A DNA stretch of 64,000 nucleotides from an uncultured Clostridium sp. (GCA_948471055.1 CAOKQZ010000001.1:101206-165205); one strand, 5' to 3'. Shown: positions 46,533 through 57,385, counted from the first letter of the stretch. The notes: a model not told the origin generated them from the sequence alone. Translations and numbers: made by a program.

Positions 46533-47537
46533 CTATAATCTATTTTTTCCATCTAAAGAATCTAAATTATCTAATGCCTTTCCGGTTCCTAGTGCTACAC
46601 AAGATACGGCATCTTGTGCAATCATTACATTAATTCCTAGTTTTTCTTGTAATAGCTTGTCTAATCCATCTACTAGACAACCCCCACCTGTCATGTAAAT
46701 TCCTTTATCACTAATATCCGATACTAGTTCTGGTGGTGTTCTTTCTAATACGGAATGGACGGAATCCACAATCATCATTGCTGGCTCGGTTAGTGCTTCC
46801 ATCATTTCACTTGAATAAATGGTTATGGTTTTTGGAAGTCCTGTTGTTAAATCTCTTCCTCGAATATCCATTTCCATATCTTGAATTTTAGGATAGACAC
46901 AACCTATATTCACTTTTAAATCTTCTGCAGTTCTTTCTCCAATCATCACATTATGCTTTTTCTTAATATATTTTACAATCGCTTCATCAAACTTATCACC
47001 TGCTACTTTTAAAGAAGCACTAACAACACTTCCTCCTAGTGAAATAACTGCAACATCGGTCGTTCCTCCACCAATGTCAACAATCATATTACCACATGGT
47101 CTTGAAATATCAATTCCAGCTCCTATGGCTGCTGCAATTGGTTCTTCAATTAAATAAACTTTACGTGCTCCTGCTTGTGAAGCTGCATCAATAACCGCTT
47201 TTCTTTCTACTTCGGTTACTTGTGATGGAATACAAATCATAATTCTTGGTGCAAAAATAAATTTACCACATACTTTGGTAATAAAATGTTTTAACATCTT
47301 TTCGGTTACGGTATAATCTGAAATAACGCCATCTTTTAAGGGACGTGTTGCTACAATATTCCCCGGTGTTCTTCCAAGCATTCTTCTTGCTTCTTGCCCT
47401 ACTGCTAGCACATCCTTTGTTCTATTATCGATTGCCACAACAGATGGCTCTCTTAATACAATTCCTTTTCCTTTTACATAAGCAATTACTGTTGCTGTTC
47501 CTAAATCAATTCCAATATCTTGACCAAACCCAAACAT
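46533..47537 (-). CDS. Rod-shape determining protein, MreB/Mbl family
   Basis: 334 aa actin-like ATPase with DIGIDLGTATVIAYVKGKGI, DIGGGTTDVAVISLGG and YMTGGGCLVDGLDKLL. It polymerises under the membrane and guides the elongation machinery. Isolated from mreC/mreD, which suggests the Mbl or MreBH type rather than the main mreB; sequence alone does not decide. The Shine-Dalgarno is GGAAGGA. Confidence 0.93.
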   Translation of the reverse strand: MFGFGQDIGIDLGTATVIAYVKGKGIVLREPSVVAIDNRTKDVLAVGQEARRMLGRTPGNIVATRPLKDGVISDYTVTEKMLKHFITKVCGKFIFAPRIMICIPSQVTEVERKAVIDAASQAGARKVYLIEEPIAAAIGAGIDISRPCGNMIVDIGGGTTDVAVISLGGSVVSASLKVAGDKFDEAIVKYIKKKHNVMIGERTAEDLKVNIGCVYPKIQDMEMDIRGRDLTTGLPKTITIYSSEMMEALTEPAMMIVDSVHSVLERTPPELVSDISDKGIYMTGGGCLVDGLDKLLQEKLGINVMIAQDAVSCVALGTGKALDNLDSLDGKNRL

Positions 47538-47683
47538 TGCAATCGTTCCTTCCTGTTTTTATATTTATTATTTCCTGTTTGTTACAAATTCATTACAATT
47601 ATATTACATCTTTTATAAAATGGCAATAGGTTTTTGGGATTTGCTAAAATTATTCAAATTTTCATCATCACAAATGAAAATAT

Positions 47684-47950
47684 CTATTCATAAACACTTC
47701 TCCTATGCCCTATTTCTAAAACCAATATGATAATTTCTTCGTCTTGTATATCACATATTATTCTGTAGTCTCCAATTCGGTATCTCCATTCTCCTAATCG
47801 GTTGGCGGTTAGTCCTTTTCCATGTTGTCTTGGGTTTTCGGTTCCTTCTAAATTTTTTTCTATCCATCCAATGATAAGAGATGCTACATGTTTATCTAGT
47901 TTGTTTAATTGCTCATTTGCTTTATCGGTAAATACGACTTTGTATTTCAT
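47684..47950 (-). CDS. relE: RelE/ParE family toxin
   Basis: 88 aa with the RelE fold: KANEQLNKLDKHVASLI, LGEWRYRIGDYRIICDI and EIGHRRSVYE. These proteins cleave mRNA at the ribosome or poison gyrase. Intact, unlike the copy at 13943. The antitoxin gene stops one base upstream, so the two are co-translated. Confidence 0.92.
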   Translation of the reverse strand: MKYKVVFTDKANEQLNKLDKHVASLIIGWIEKNLEGTENPRQHGKGLTANRLGEWRYRIGDYRIICDIQDEEIIILVLEIGHRRSVYE

Positions 47951-47951
47951 T

Positions 47952-48170
47952 TTATAATCCCAACCCCTTTTTTACTTCTTCTAAGGTATAGGTTTTTGGA
48001 TTTTTCTTATATTCTTCCATTGCTTTTTTATAGGCTTTTAAATCATATTCATCTTCTATTTTTTCTAATATTGCATTTCTTATCATGTCAGATACAGACA
48101 TTTTATTAATTTCTGCATATGCTTTTATAAGTTTTGTATCTTCTTCATTTAATCTTACAGATATTGTCAT
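47952..48170 (-). CDS. relB: RelB-type ribbon-helix-helix antitoxin
   Basis: 72 aa. The N-terminus TISVRLNEEDTKLIKAYAEI is a ribbon-helix-helix DNA-binding unit; the C-terminal tail (KTYTLEEVKKGLGL) binds the toxin. I chose the ATG at 48170, behind GGAGGGAG. It probably represses its own operon. Confidence 0.9.
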   Translation of the reverse strand: MTISVRLNEEDTKLIKAYAEINKMSVSDMIRNAILEKIEDEYDLKAYKKAMEEYKKNPKTYTLEEVKKGLGL

Positions 48171-48300
48171 ATTCTCTCCCTCCTTTTGTAATACATTGTA
48201 ATACAAAAATATGTATTTGTCAATATATTGTTTCTTGTTTTACATATTTTATTCATCCTTATCATTAAATGGTAATCTCCTATTTTTCTATTGCTAAACC

Positions 48301-49017
48301 TTACTGCATAATATCAACCGCATTGTCTTTGCTTAGTCCTTCTAAGTTATAGTACGCTTCTGGAATTTTTCCTACAATTAGGTTTTCGGCAATTAGTACT
48401 TGGTTGGATATGTGTTCTTCGGTTATGTGGTATGGAGTTAAGATACTGATTTTGCAATCGACTTGTAAGTAAATTCGGTGAAGGGTTTGGTTGATGCCTT
48501 GGCTTTTAAAGTCGCTTACTAGATTGGTTTCTACATTTCCTACTAAGGATAACTCGATGGGTAGGTTTGGTCCAATGCCGGAAAGTAGTTTACTTCCAGT
48601 GAAACTTCCGAGGCTTAGGTGTATTTTTTCTTTTTCGGTTTGGTCAATTCTTTTTTGTATTTTTTCTCCTACATCGGAAATGATGTAATTGATGGGTACT
48701 ACCTTGGATTGTATCATGGTAATATTATTTTGCGAATCTCGGTGAATGGTAATAATGTCTTCATATTGATAGTTTTTAATAATTTTGGTAGATTCCTCAT
48801 TACAAATAATGGTTGCAACACTTTTGGCTTTATCCTTACATAGGGTATCTAAAATTGGCTCTATGGATTTTAAAATTGCTTGAAAGCTAACTATCATTAT
48901 AGTAATAATTGCAATAAATTTGAAAATTTTCTTTGTTTTCTTCGGCTCCATTTTACCAAAATGCCTAACCATCACTTTTGGTATACGAATTTGTTTTCTT
49001 TTATAAATACTATCCAT
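48301..49017 (-). CDS. yunB: Sporulation protein YunB
   Basis: 238 aa. One N-terminal membrane helix (IFKFIAIITIMIVSFQAIL), then the YunB domain: SKVVPINYIISDVGEKIQ, IHLSLGSFTGSKLLSGIGPN and HRIYLQVDCKISILTPY. Bacillus yunB is sigma-E dependent and needed for normal spores. Start at 49017 chosen from TAGGAGGA. It lies just downstream of the SipL-like gene in the same direction. Confidence 0.92.
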   Translation of the reverse strand: MDSIYKRKQIRIPKVMVRHFGKMEPKKTKKIFKFIAIITIMIVSFQAILKSIEPILDTLCKDKAKSVATIICNEESTKIIKNYQYEDIITIHRDSQNNITMIQSKVVPINYIISDVGEKIQKRIDQTEKEKIHLSLGSFTGSKLLSGIGPNLPIELSLVGNVETNLVSDFKSQGINQTLHRIYLQVDCKISILTPYHITEEHISNQVLIAENLIVGKIPEAYYNLEGLSKDNAVDIMQ

Positions 49018-49079
49018 ATGTCCTCCTATTCGAAATGACCAAAAGGTTTTCTCCCCTTTGGTCATCTTTCTTTTTCATA

Positions 49080-50634
49080 TTATGCAGTTATTTCCCTTTT
49101 TGTGTATACATATTTTGGTACAAATAGTTGCTGTCCTGGATAGATTTTGTTTTCATCTTCTATTTTGTTTACTCTTACAATATCCGATACCGTACTTCCC
49201 AACTTTTTAGCGATATTCCATAAGGTGTCTCCCGGTTTTACAAAATAGATTACCATACTATAAATTTCTTTATTTCTGGTTTCATCTAAACTTACTTCAT
49301 TAATCATATTAATTTGTAAGGTATTTGAAACATCTAGTAAAAAGTTAATATCTACTTTTGCTTCGACCATACCATCGCTTCCAACTACAAAATCTTGGCT
49401 TACCACTTCCATTTCGGTACGAATATTAGTGCTTTGGGTAATCCCTTGAATTTCTACTTGGTGTTCAAACGGTACTTTCATTTCTTTTACCCCAATTCCA
49501 CAAGTTTGATTGGTAGCATACAAATATTTTAATGTTACCTCTCCTTGGAACATCACCTTCGAATTGGCAATGGTTCTTTCCATAATGAGTGGTTTTACTT
49601 CCACATCGTAAATTTGGTTTCCACCAATTTCTGGTAGTGCCATTTTTTCTCTTATATTGCACATACTTTGCACACTTGTTTTATTAGACATGGTATTTAC
49701 GTTTTTTTGGTTAAATAGTAGTGTTTGACTTGGACTGTATAAATCGCCAATTACCTTTACTTCCTTGTTTTGATACACTCTTGCGGATAATTCAATTTGT
49801 GCTTCTATATATACCGAATGTTCTTCTACTGAATTTGGTTTTACTAGCATATTTTTTAGGCGATACCTCATATCGCAAATATCTTCTTCGGTTACATTTT
49901 CAATATCCACAAATCCCATAATTGGTGTGGTATTTTCTACTAACTTAATACGATTGTCTTCGGTTAAATAAAGCATTTTTACACAGACATCTGCTTTTGC
50001 TAACACTTTATTATAACTAATTTTAATATCTTTGTTCTTTATATATAGCTCTGTTTTTAAAACTTCTGCTAGATTGTCAATGTTATCTATCATAATGGTA
50101 TCTTTGGCATAGGTTTTGGAAATTCCTTCTCCTACTAAGGAATTAAGCTTTAAATTTTTTTCTAATGATTGTACATCGCTTAGATTGTTTACTTGTTTTA
50201 CAATTTCGATGGTTTCATTGGAATATAGGGTTCCTTCAAATTGTAAATTTGCTTTTACACTTATTTTTCTTCCATTTAAAATACGGCATTCTAAACTTCC
50301 GAATGGTAATGGCTTCATCTAAACTCATTCCACTATTGCAATTTTCAAAATCGATAATCTGTGTAAAATCGACTGATGTTGCTAAACTTCTTGTTTCTTC
50401 GTTCTCACTATCTGCAAGATAAATAACATATACCTCTACTTCTCCATCAATTCTTACTTTCCCTTCTAATACTTCTTTTTTGTATATACACACATTACCA
50501 GTCGTACTAATGGTATTTAAGATATCTGGCTTCACATCTGGCACAATCATGTCGCCTTCTACTAAGATGTTTTCTGTCTTTTGTCCTACTATTTTATTGA
50601 TACATAGACTCTCCTTTGTCATATCTAATTGCAT
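49080..50634 (-). CDS. SipL-like protein: SPOCS (DUF3794) domains plus LysM, read through a +1 shift
   Basis: About 517 aa. The N-terminal SPOCS domain has VPDVKPDILNTISTTGNVCI, then a second and third unit (LECRILNGRKISVKANLQFE; ARVYQNKEVKVIGDLY), and a C-terminal LysM (YFVKPGDTLWNIAKKLGSTV). This is the architecture of the SpoIVA-interacting protein SipL, the link between coat basement layer and forespore in clostridia. The frame changes at 50298-50304 (sense ACC ATT C GGA AGT), inside the first SPOCS domain; the shifted reading gives the DEAI-x-x-G-x-L-x-CRI-x-NGRK motif of the family. Next to yabG and veg. Confidence 0.88.
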
Positions 50635-50689
50635 GTTTTTCCCCTCTTTCTCATTTTAATTTTATATGTAATATATATGAAAGGGACAA

Positions 50690-50718
50690 AAAAAAATTCC
50701 TATTTCTAGGAATTTTTT
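50690..50718. terminator. Terminator after veg
   Basis: AAATTCCTA and TAGGAATTT around TTTC, with A/T runs at both sides. Confidence 0.65.
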
Positions 50719-50723
50719 ATGAT

Positions 50724-51017
50724 TTAAAAATTTTTACTTTTTTTCGTTTCAACGACTGGTGGAATAATTGGATTGAAATTTTCTCCGTCAAATAGCTTTA
50801 CTTCAACGGTTCTTGTTAATACGTCTGTATAGCTATAAGTAACATTTCTATCATTCTCATCGTATTTTACAATAAATAAATTGGGATATGCTTTTTCAAT
50901 GGTTGCCTCTTTTTCAAAATATTTACTTCTTCCTAAGGTACCTTTCACAATTATTTTTTGTCCTATGTTTTCTGTAATATCTGTTTTTAAACTAGTAAAA
51001 TCATTTCTGTAAAGCAT
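50724..51017 (-). CDS. veg: Veg family protein
   Basis: 97 aa. It has the family pattern LKTDITENIGQKIIVKGTLGRSK-type core (here quoted in parts: GQKIIVKGTLGR, NLFIVKYDEN, YSYTDVLTRTVEV). Veg is a small SH3-like beta protein near yabG in Firmicutes and influences biofilm matrix expression in Bacillus. The role in this organism is unknown. Confidence 0.9.
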   Translation of the reverse strand: MLYRNDFTSLKTDITENIGQKIIVKGTLGRSKYFEKEATIEKAYPNLFIVKYDENDRNVTYSYTDVLTRTVEVKLFDGENFNPIIPPVVETKKSKNF

Positions 51018-51168
51018 CTTATCACCTACTTCTTAAATATGAGGTTATTATATCATCCGTGTAGGATAATGTCAAAAAACAAAAGATACTGTCACATCTA
51101 ATTTTTACGATGATTTCAGTTGTTTTACAGTTTTGTTACATTTGTGTGTTTTTAATGTTACAGAAATA
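51018..51168. other. veg-yabG spacer
   Basis: AT-rich region with TTTTACAG and TGTTACA repeats; a veg promoter is expected here but I cannot place it firmly. Confidence 0.35.
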
Positions 51169-52026
51169 TTACAATTTTCTCGTATAACGTTTTCCTCTTG
51201 CTCCAATGCCACTAATTCCTTTTGTGCCGTCTCGTAGTTCTCCTGCGATGTCATTTATGGTAATGTATTTGTAGTCTTCTGTAGTTGCTACTTTTTCTGC
51301 TACAATGAGTGGATCCATAAAATCGATTAACACTCTTGCTGGAGATGAGGCAAAATTTGCTCCTGCTGCTACTAGTGCTTCATAATAGCTTTGACAGGCT
51401 CCTGCAAAAATGACTAAATCTTTTCCCGTTTTTGCTACCCATTTTTTTGCCTCTTTTACAGTGTTTATGAAATACTTGGAGTTTCGGTAATTATAGATGT
51501 CATTAAAACCTGTTCCGTTTTTTATCATACCGTCATGCCCTGTAATTACTAGCACATCTGGTTTGTATCGATTTAATAAATCATATACCACGTATTCTTG
51601 TTTATTTTCTGGAACATTTCGTACAATGGCATTTAAGTTTAATTGTTTGTAACATCTTACCGATTTATCACTATACCTTTTATCTCCATCTAAATGAAGA
51701 ATCACTCCATTTTCTTCTCCTCTTGTTTCACGTTTTAAAAACCCTCTTTTAAAAAATGAGCTTGCCGTTTGTTTTGATAAAACTGCACAATTCTTAATTT
51801 TATTTTCCAATCGGTCTTCTAAGCTTCGCATATTAGTTTGAATTTGCTTCGTTTCCATTACGACTAAATCATCTAATGTAGCATCTGCTTCAATTCGAAT
51901 AATTAAGCCTTTTAAAATAGCAATTGGTTCTTCGTTTTTTCTTTTTAAAATTTTTTCTACTTTAAACAAAATATCTTTTCCATAGGATTTTCTTCCTACA
52001 ATATCCCCTTTTTTAATCTTTCCCAT
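51169..52026 (-). CDS. yabG: Sporulation-specific protease YabG
   Basis: 285 aa. Conserved stretches include KGDIVGRKSYGKDILFKV, VLHLDGDKRYSDKSVRCY, KPDVLVITGHDGM and VIFAGACQSYYEALVAAGAN, the last containing the catalytic cysteine. YabG processes coat proteins (in C. difficile also CspBA and preproSleC). I chose the ATG at 52026 because GTGAGGAAA precedes it and homologs start with KIKKGDIV. Confidence 0.95.
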   Translation of the reverse strand: MGKIKKGDIVGRKSYGKDILFKVEKILKRKNEEPIAILKGLIIRIEADATLDDLVVMETKQIQTNMRSLEDRLENKIKNCAVLSKQTASSFFKRGFLKRETRGEENGVILHLDGDKRYSDKSVRCYKQLNLNAIVRNVPENKQEYVVYDLLNRYKPDVLVITGHDGMIKNGTGFNDIYNYRNSKYFINTVKEAKKWVAKTGKDLVIFAGACQSYYEALVAAGANFASSPARVLIDFMDPLIVAEKVATTEDYKYITINDIAGELRDGTKGISGIGARGKRYTRKL

Positions 52027-52273
52027 TTTCCTCACCTTACTTAAATTATGTCCCACTTATATGGTATGTCGATTTTTGGGGATTGGTGACAAAAGAAAAA
52101 TAACGTTTTTTTCTTTTTTGCTTGTAAGTTTGTCATTTCTATGTTATAGTTATAAATGTCCTAGAAAAGGACATTTAAGAATTTAATTAATTTTAGACAA
52201 TTTCCTTCTTGTTAGAACGGTTCATATGTCCAGAAAAAATTAATTCAATTTTCTAAGAAGGAGGTTTTATAAC

Positions 52274-52450
52274 ATGGAAGAATATCAAGACAAAACTTTA
52301 GTATGTAAAGATTGTGGTGCTGAATTTGTATTTACTGCTGGTGAACAACAATTCTATGCTGAAAAAGGTTTCACAAATGAACCACAAAGATGCCCAGAAT
52401 GTAGAAAAGCTAGAAAACAACAACGTAATAACTTCAATAACAATTACTAA
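52274..52450 (+). CDS. Small zinc-ribbon protein, 58 aa
   Basis: The sequence contains two CxxC pairs, LVCKDCGAEFVFTAGEQQFY and RCPECRKARKQQ, the pattern of the probable zinc-ribbon family found widely in Firmicutes. The basic, Asn-rich tail (RNNFNNNY) suggests nucleic-acid contact. A GAAGGAGG site precedes the ATG. The roughly 130-base leader has a hairpin (TGTCC TAGAAA GGACA) at 52159, as in cold-shock-type genes. Strong terminator behind. Confidence 0.82.
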   Translation: MEEYQDKTLVCKDCGAEFVFTAGEQQFYAEKGFTNEPQRCPECRKARKQQRNNFNNNY

Positions 52451-52484
52451 AAAAATGCGTGAGGATGGCCTCACGCATTTTTTA
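52449..52484 (+). terminator. Terminator of the zinc-ribbon gene
   Basis: AATGCGTGAGG and CCTCACGCATT around ATGG, followed by TTTTTT. Confidence 0.85.
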
Positions 52485-52489
52485 TCATA

Positions 52490-52759
52490 TTATCCTACAT
52501 GCTGTTCTTTTTCATTACTATATTTTAATTTCGTTGCCATCCCTCCTCTAATATGTCTTTCTGCTTTATTTTCATCTAATATTTTTCTAACCTCCAACGC
52601 TAAACATGGGTTTATCTTTTGTAATCTTTCACTTACATCCTTGTGTACAGTACTTTTGCTAATTCCAAACTTCTTTGCTGCTCCTCTTACGGTATCTCCA
52701 CTATCTATTATATACTGTGCAAGATTAACGGCTCGTTCTTCTATGTAGATTTTTCCCAA
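52490..52759 (-). CDS. spoIIID: Sporulation transcription factor SpoIIID
   Basis: 89 aa. The helix-turn-helix is GDTVRGAAKKFGISKSTVHKD; the basic C-terminal helix follows (IRGGMATKLKY). It controls mother-cell genes after sigma E. The start is TTG (52757-52759), preceded by AAGGGGG, and this Shine-Dalgarno lies in one arm of a long hairpin (52768-52812), so its translation may be limited. Confidence 0.95.
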   Translation of the reverse strand: MGKIYIEERAVNLAQYIIDSGDTVRGAAKKFGISKSTVHKDVSERLQKINPCLALEVRKILDENKAERHIRGGMATKLKYSNEKEQHVG

Positions 52760-52767
52760 ATGAAAGA

Positions 52768-52812
52768 CCCCCTTATGAATACGTTGTTTTCTACATTGTA
52801 TTCATACGAGGG
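52768..52812 (-). promoter_or_regulatory. Hairpin sequestering the spoIIID Shine-Dalgarno
   Basis: On the minus strand CCCTCGTATGAATAC pairs at 14 of 15 positions with GTATTCATAAGGGGG; the second arm holds the Shine-Dalgarno of the TTG start. Confidence 0.5.
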
Positions 52813-52922
52813 TTGTATTAGAACTTCGTTTTCATTTATCGAAAAACTTTAAAATTTTTCTAATTATCTTTTCATACCATTTCAATGGTTTACATGCTAT
52901 TAATTGTTTTTCTTTATTTTCT

Positions 52923-55230
52923 CTAATTTTCCTCTTTTTCTTTCCTATTCTCTGGCACCATTATTTCTTGCCCCTGTTCTTCTTTCCTACTTTCCTTTTT
53001 TACGCCATCCGCCAGCATAATAAACTGTACTTTTCCTTCTTCCCCATTTTTTAGCATGGTATAATTGTTATATTCCAAAGAAAGCTCGCCTAACTTTCTT
53101 ACTCTTGTTTCCATATTTTTTACTGTTCCATTTACCAAATTGCAAATTGGTTCGATTCCTTCTTTTTGAAATTGATTCATTCCTTTTGCTAATTCTTCGG
53201 AACCTTGTTTTAACCTGTTTGCTCCATTCGTTAGTTGTGGTAGTGCTTTTTTTAATTCTGCTACTTTTGTATCTACTTTTTCTAATTCTTGGTAAATTAC
53301 GGTTTCGTATTTGCTTAATTCTTCCCTAATAACGCCTTCTACTGCTTCTCCACTTAGTTGTTTTTGAATTAGATTATTGGCAATTTCGTTTGCAATAGTT
53401 TTGGTGTAATTCTTTGCTAATTCTTTTGCTGTTTTTTCTGCAACAGTGTCAATGGTTTTGTTTACTTCTCCTGCTATTTTATTTCCGTAGGCTTGTAATA
53501 CTTGGTCGTTTGCTAATTGATTTTGTAACACCTCTACCATTTGTTTCATCATTGCTTTTTCATAGGTTTCTAATAATTCTTTGTTTCCTCCTGTTATTTT
53601 ATTTGCCATTTGTTCGGAAATATCGTTAATATATCTGTCCAAATAGCTTTTTATGTTTTGCTCTATCTGGCTTGTATTACTTACACGAATGGTATCGATT
53701 TTGTGATTGATACTGGTTTCTACTTCTGTTAAGGTCGATTCGGAAACAACACCTATCATTTGTAAGGCTTGCATCGTGGTAATGGCTGGTGTACCGTCTG
53801 CATTTTTAGGGCCAATTGCTTGTATTTTTGCAATTTCATTTGCATATTTTTTAGCAAGCTCTTTTGGTGTCATTTTTGAGGTTTCGGCTTTTTTTGCCTT
53901 TATTTCATTGGATACTTTTTCTTTTGCTTCTGCTTTTAATCCCTGTTCGATTTTTTTATTTTCTGCTTTAATTGCATTTACCAATTCTGTTAGGTATGCA
54001 TTGATTGGTGGGTTTTGCATTGCTTTTTGGTATACTTCTTCAATGTCTTTTGTAATTGCATTTTCTAATTGTTTTTCTTGTTCACTCGTTAATACTTTTC
54101 CATTGTTTTTCTGGATTTCTATTAGTTTCTCATTAATTGCTTTTTTAGTATATTCCATCGATGTTTCTACAACGGATTGTTCAATTTCGGTTTCATGTCT
54201 TTTTATCGAATTTCTTGCTTCTATTTGGGCTTGTTCTTGAATGTTGGGAAGCATTTGATTCATTTCTTGTTTTAATATGTTTGCAATTTGTTCTTTTAGT
54301 GCTTCTCGGTCTGCTGTTTGTTTCTTAACGGTTTCATACTTACCAATTGCTACACTTAATTCATTAGATAACATACCAATTCCTGTATTTAAGGTTTCCA
54401 TTCCATCTTGTAAACTCCCTGTTCCTTCTACTAATTGCGTACTTGCATCTTGTAATTGATTTATTTTACTGTATACTTCCTCTAATTTATCCAGTTTTTC
54501 TAAATCTTCTTTGCTTTCTATTATATGTGGTGTTACAAAACTAGCAATGGTATCTATTTCAAAATCTGTTGTATCCATTTCAATTTCAATCTTACTTGGA
54601 AGTTCTATCTCGCCCCCAAGACTTTCCTCCATTCCTGGAACTGCCATTCCGAATGACTACTGTTTTGGAACCATCATCTATGACTTTTCCACTTGAAATC
54701 GTAATATTTTTATTGGTTTCGTTATCAAGGATTGTGCCTGCCATTACTAAAAATGGAGTATAAATCACTTCATTTTTTCCATTTATATTTACCGTGTGTG
54801 CCTCATGGTTTGTATAAGTTAGCGTTATTTTTACCCTTCCACTTTTGCCTACAAGCTCTTCTTTCAAGATTTCTTCTCCATTTAATTCATAGGAAATATG
54901 GCAAGAAATTGGTAGCTCTTTTTTGCTTTCTCCTTGGTAATAAATATCGTTTCCATTTGCATTCCATACAACCGTGTTTCCATCTTGTTCAAAGGTTTCA
55001 TACCCATTTGTGTTTTCAAGTTCCAATAAATCGGATAAATCTTGAAGAGTTTGGCTTTCTTCTGTATTTTTAATGTGGGTTGATACGATTGTTTGATATA
55101 CCTCTCCCTTTTCATCTAGTTTAGAGTAAACCGTTTCCTCTTTTGTATATGCCATCACTGGCATGGTATAGCAAAGCATAGATACTAATGTTATACCTGA
55201 AATTACTTTTATTGTTTTGTTTGTCTTCAT
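52923..55230 (-). CDS. YhgE/Pip-like secreted coiled-coil protein, read through a +1 shift
   Basis: About 768 aa: signal peptide (IKVISGITLVSMLCYTMPVMA), a beta-rich N-terminal domain with YELNGEEILKEELVGKSGRV, then long coiled-coil heptads typical of YhgE-type proteins (LQDASTQLVEGTGSLQDGME; LPQLTNGANRLKQGSEELAK). No C-terminal membrane domain is visible. The frame changes at 54648-54654 (sense GTC ATT C GGA ATG), joining the N-terminal domain to GMAVPGMEESL. The gene precedes no partner but follows an MMPL exporter in the same operon; such pairs are common in Firmicutes and linked to export of envelope components. Confidence 0.82.
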
Positions 55231-55309
55231 ATGAACTCTCCTTTCTTGCCTTTATTAACCTGTCGTTTATAAAAGGCTAACTACTTTTTATAACTTAATT
55301 CTTATTGTT

Positions 55310-57385
55310 TCAAACCGATTTTTGTTTCATTCCGATGGTCGTCTTGCAAATGATTCGATCGAATAACATCAAAAATGCTGGTAATACCATAATAACGGTT
55401 ATCATACTAATGATAGCACCTCTTGACATTAAGGTACAAAGCGAACCAATCATTTCGATTTTGGAATATGCACCTACACCAAATGTTGCGCCAAAAAAAC
55501 ATAAGCCACTTACGGCAATCGAACCAATCGATGTTCCTAATGCCTCTTCTACTGCTTCTTGTTTCGCACTTCCTTGTTTTCTTGCTGACACATATTTGGT
55601 GGTAATTAAAATCGCATAATCAATCGTCGCTCCTAATTGAATGGTACCAATTACAATAGAAGCAATAAATGGAATAATCGTACCTGTATAATAAGGAATT
55701 CCCATATTGATAAAAATAGCAAATTCGATGGTAAGCATTAAAACAATTGGTAAGGTAATGGATTTTAATACTACAATCATCAATAGAAAGATAATCGTGG
55801 TGGATACGGTATTTACACTGTTAAAATCGTGGTCGCTAATTTCTACTAAGTCTTTCATTAGTGGACCTTCCCCTGCTAGAATAGCGTGTTCGTCATATTG
55901 TTTGATAATATTGTTAATATCTGTAATCTGATGATTTAATTCATCGGTTGCCATTTCGTATTTGGAGTTGATTAAGATTAATTGGTACGTCTCATTCTCA
56001 AATACTTCTTTTATCTCTTCTGGTAGCATTTCGTCTGGCAAACTGCCTCCTGCTATTTTGGAATAGGACATTGTCCAACCAATTCCATCTAATTCATCAA
56101 TTTTTTGTAGCATTTCATTAACTTTATAATTTGGTACTTGTTTGTCGAGTAATACAATTTGTGTCGATACCATTTCAAATTCTTCTTTTAATTGGTTGTT
56201 CGCTTTTACACTTGGAAGGCTTTCTGGTAGGGATTTATCTAGGTTATAATATACCTTTGTATTTTGATAGCCATAAAAAGCAATTGGTAATGCAATAATA
56301 AACACGACAATAATTGCTTTGTAATGCTTGATATTAAATTTGGTTAATCTTTTGAATTTTGGCATGATTTCTCTATGTTTTGTTTTCTCAATTAGGTTAC
56401 TTCCTTCTAAAATCATGGCAGGTAAAATGGTTACTACACAAATAACTCCAAATAATACCCCTTTTGCCATCACAATTCCAATGTCTTTTCCTAAGGTCAA
56501 ATTCATACTACAAAGTGCTAAAAATCCTGCAATGGTAGTAAGTGAACTTCCTAATACAGATGTTAGTGTTTTGGTGATTGCTAATTGCATTGCTACTTCC
56601 TTATCCCCTGTATGCTCTCTTTCTTGCATATAACTATGGTATAGGAAAATCGCAAAATCCATGGTAACTCCTAATTGCAATACCGCACTAATTGCTTTGG
56701 TAATATAGGAAATTTCCCCTAAGAAAATATTGGTTCCCATATTATACAAAATCGCAATTCCAATGTTTAATAGTAAAAAAATTGGTGCTACATATGAATC
56801 TAATGCAATCTCTAAGATTACCAAGCATAACAAAACTGCAATGATTACATAAATGACAATTTCAGAATCAGATAAATCTCTAGTATCTAATACCGTAGCA
56901 GACATTCCGCTAATTTTGCATTGTTCGTTCGTAATCTCTCTTAACTTTTCGATTGTTTTTAGGGTTTCATCTGATGAAATCGCTTCTTTAAATGTAACTA
57001 GCATAATGGTATCATTTTCTTTGTAGACCTTATCCTTTACTTCTTCTGGTAGCATTTCCCTTGGGATACTCGTTCCCATCACATCATTTACTGAAATGAC
57101 CTTTTGAACATTGTCTAGTTCTCTTATTTTCTTTTCTAGCGAAATGACATCTTTTGCTTTCATATCTTCCACAATAACCATTGAAAAAGCTCCCATATCA
57201 AATTCGCTTGATAAAATATTTTCTCCTTTGATGGTTTCGATATCTTCTGGCAAATAGACCAAGATGTCATAATTAATTCTGGTTGCTTTCATCCCAATGA
57301 TGGAAGGAATTAATAGTAATAGCGCAATGATTAAAATTGCCTTTCGATATTTACAAATGATTTTTGCAAACATTTGCATACGCAT
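55310..57385 (-). CDS. MMPL/RND family transporter
   Basis: 691 aa with twelve predicted membrane helices in two blocks and two large external loops. Typical signatures are MDFAIFLYHSYMQER (residues near 245) and GATIDYAILITTKYVSAR (near 600). It belongs to the family that exports lipids or drugs, with the secreted coiled-coil protein downstream as a likely partner and the divergent TetR gene as repressor. Confidence 0.9.
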   Translation of the reverse strand: MRMQMFAKIICKYRKAILIIALLLLIPSIIGMKATRINYDILVYLPEDIETIKGENILSSEFDMGAFSMVIVEDMKAKDVISLEKKIRELDNVQKVISVNDVMGTSIPREMLPEEVKDKVYKENDTIMLVTFKEAISSDETLKTIEKLREITNEQCKISGMSATVLDTRDLSDSEIVIYVIIAVLLCLVILEIALDSYVAPIFLLLNIGIAILYNMGTNIFLGEISYITKAISAVLQLGVTMDFAIFLYHSYMQEREHTGDKEVAMQLAITKTLTSVLGSSLTTIAGFLALCSMNLTLGKDIGIVMAKGVLFGVICVVTILPAMILEGSNLIEKTKHREIMPKFKRLTKFNIKHYKAIIVVFIIALPIAFYGYQNTKVYYNLDKSLPESLPSVKANNQLKEEFEMVSTQIVLLDKQVPNYKVNEMLQKIDELDGIGWTMSYSKIAGGSLPDEMLPEEIKEVFENETYQLILINSKYEMATDELNHQITDINNIIKQYDEHAILAGEGPLMKDLVEISDHDFNSVNTVSTTIIFLLMIVVLKSITLPIVLMLTIEFAIFINMGIPYYTGTIIPFIASIVIGTIQLGATIDYAILITTKYVSARKQGSAKQEAVEEALGTSIGSIAVSGLCFFGATFGVGAYSKIEMIGSLCTLMSRGAIISMITVIMVLPAFLMLFDRIICKTTIGMKQKSV

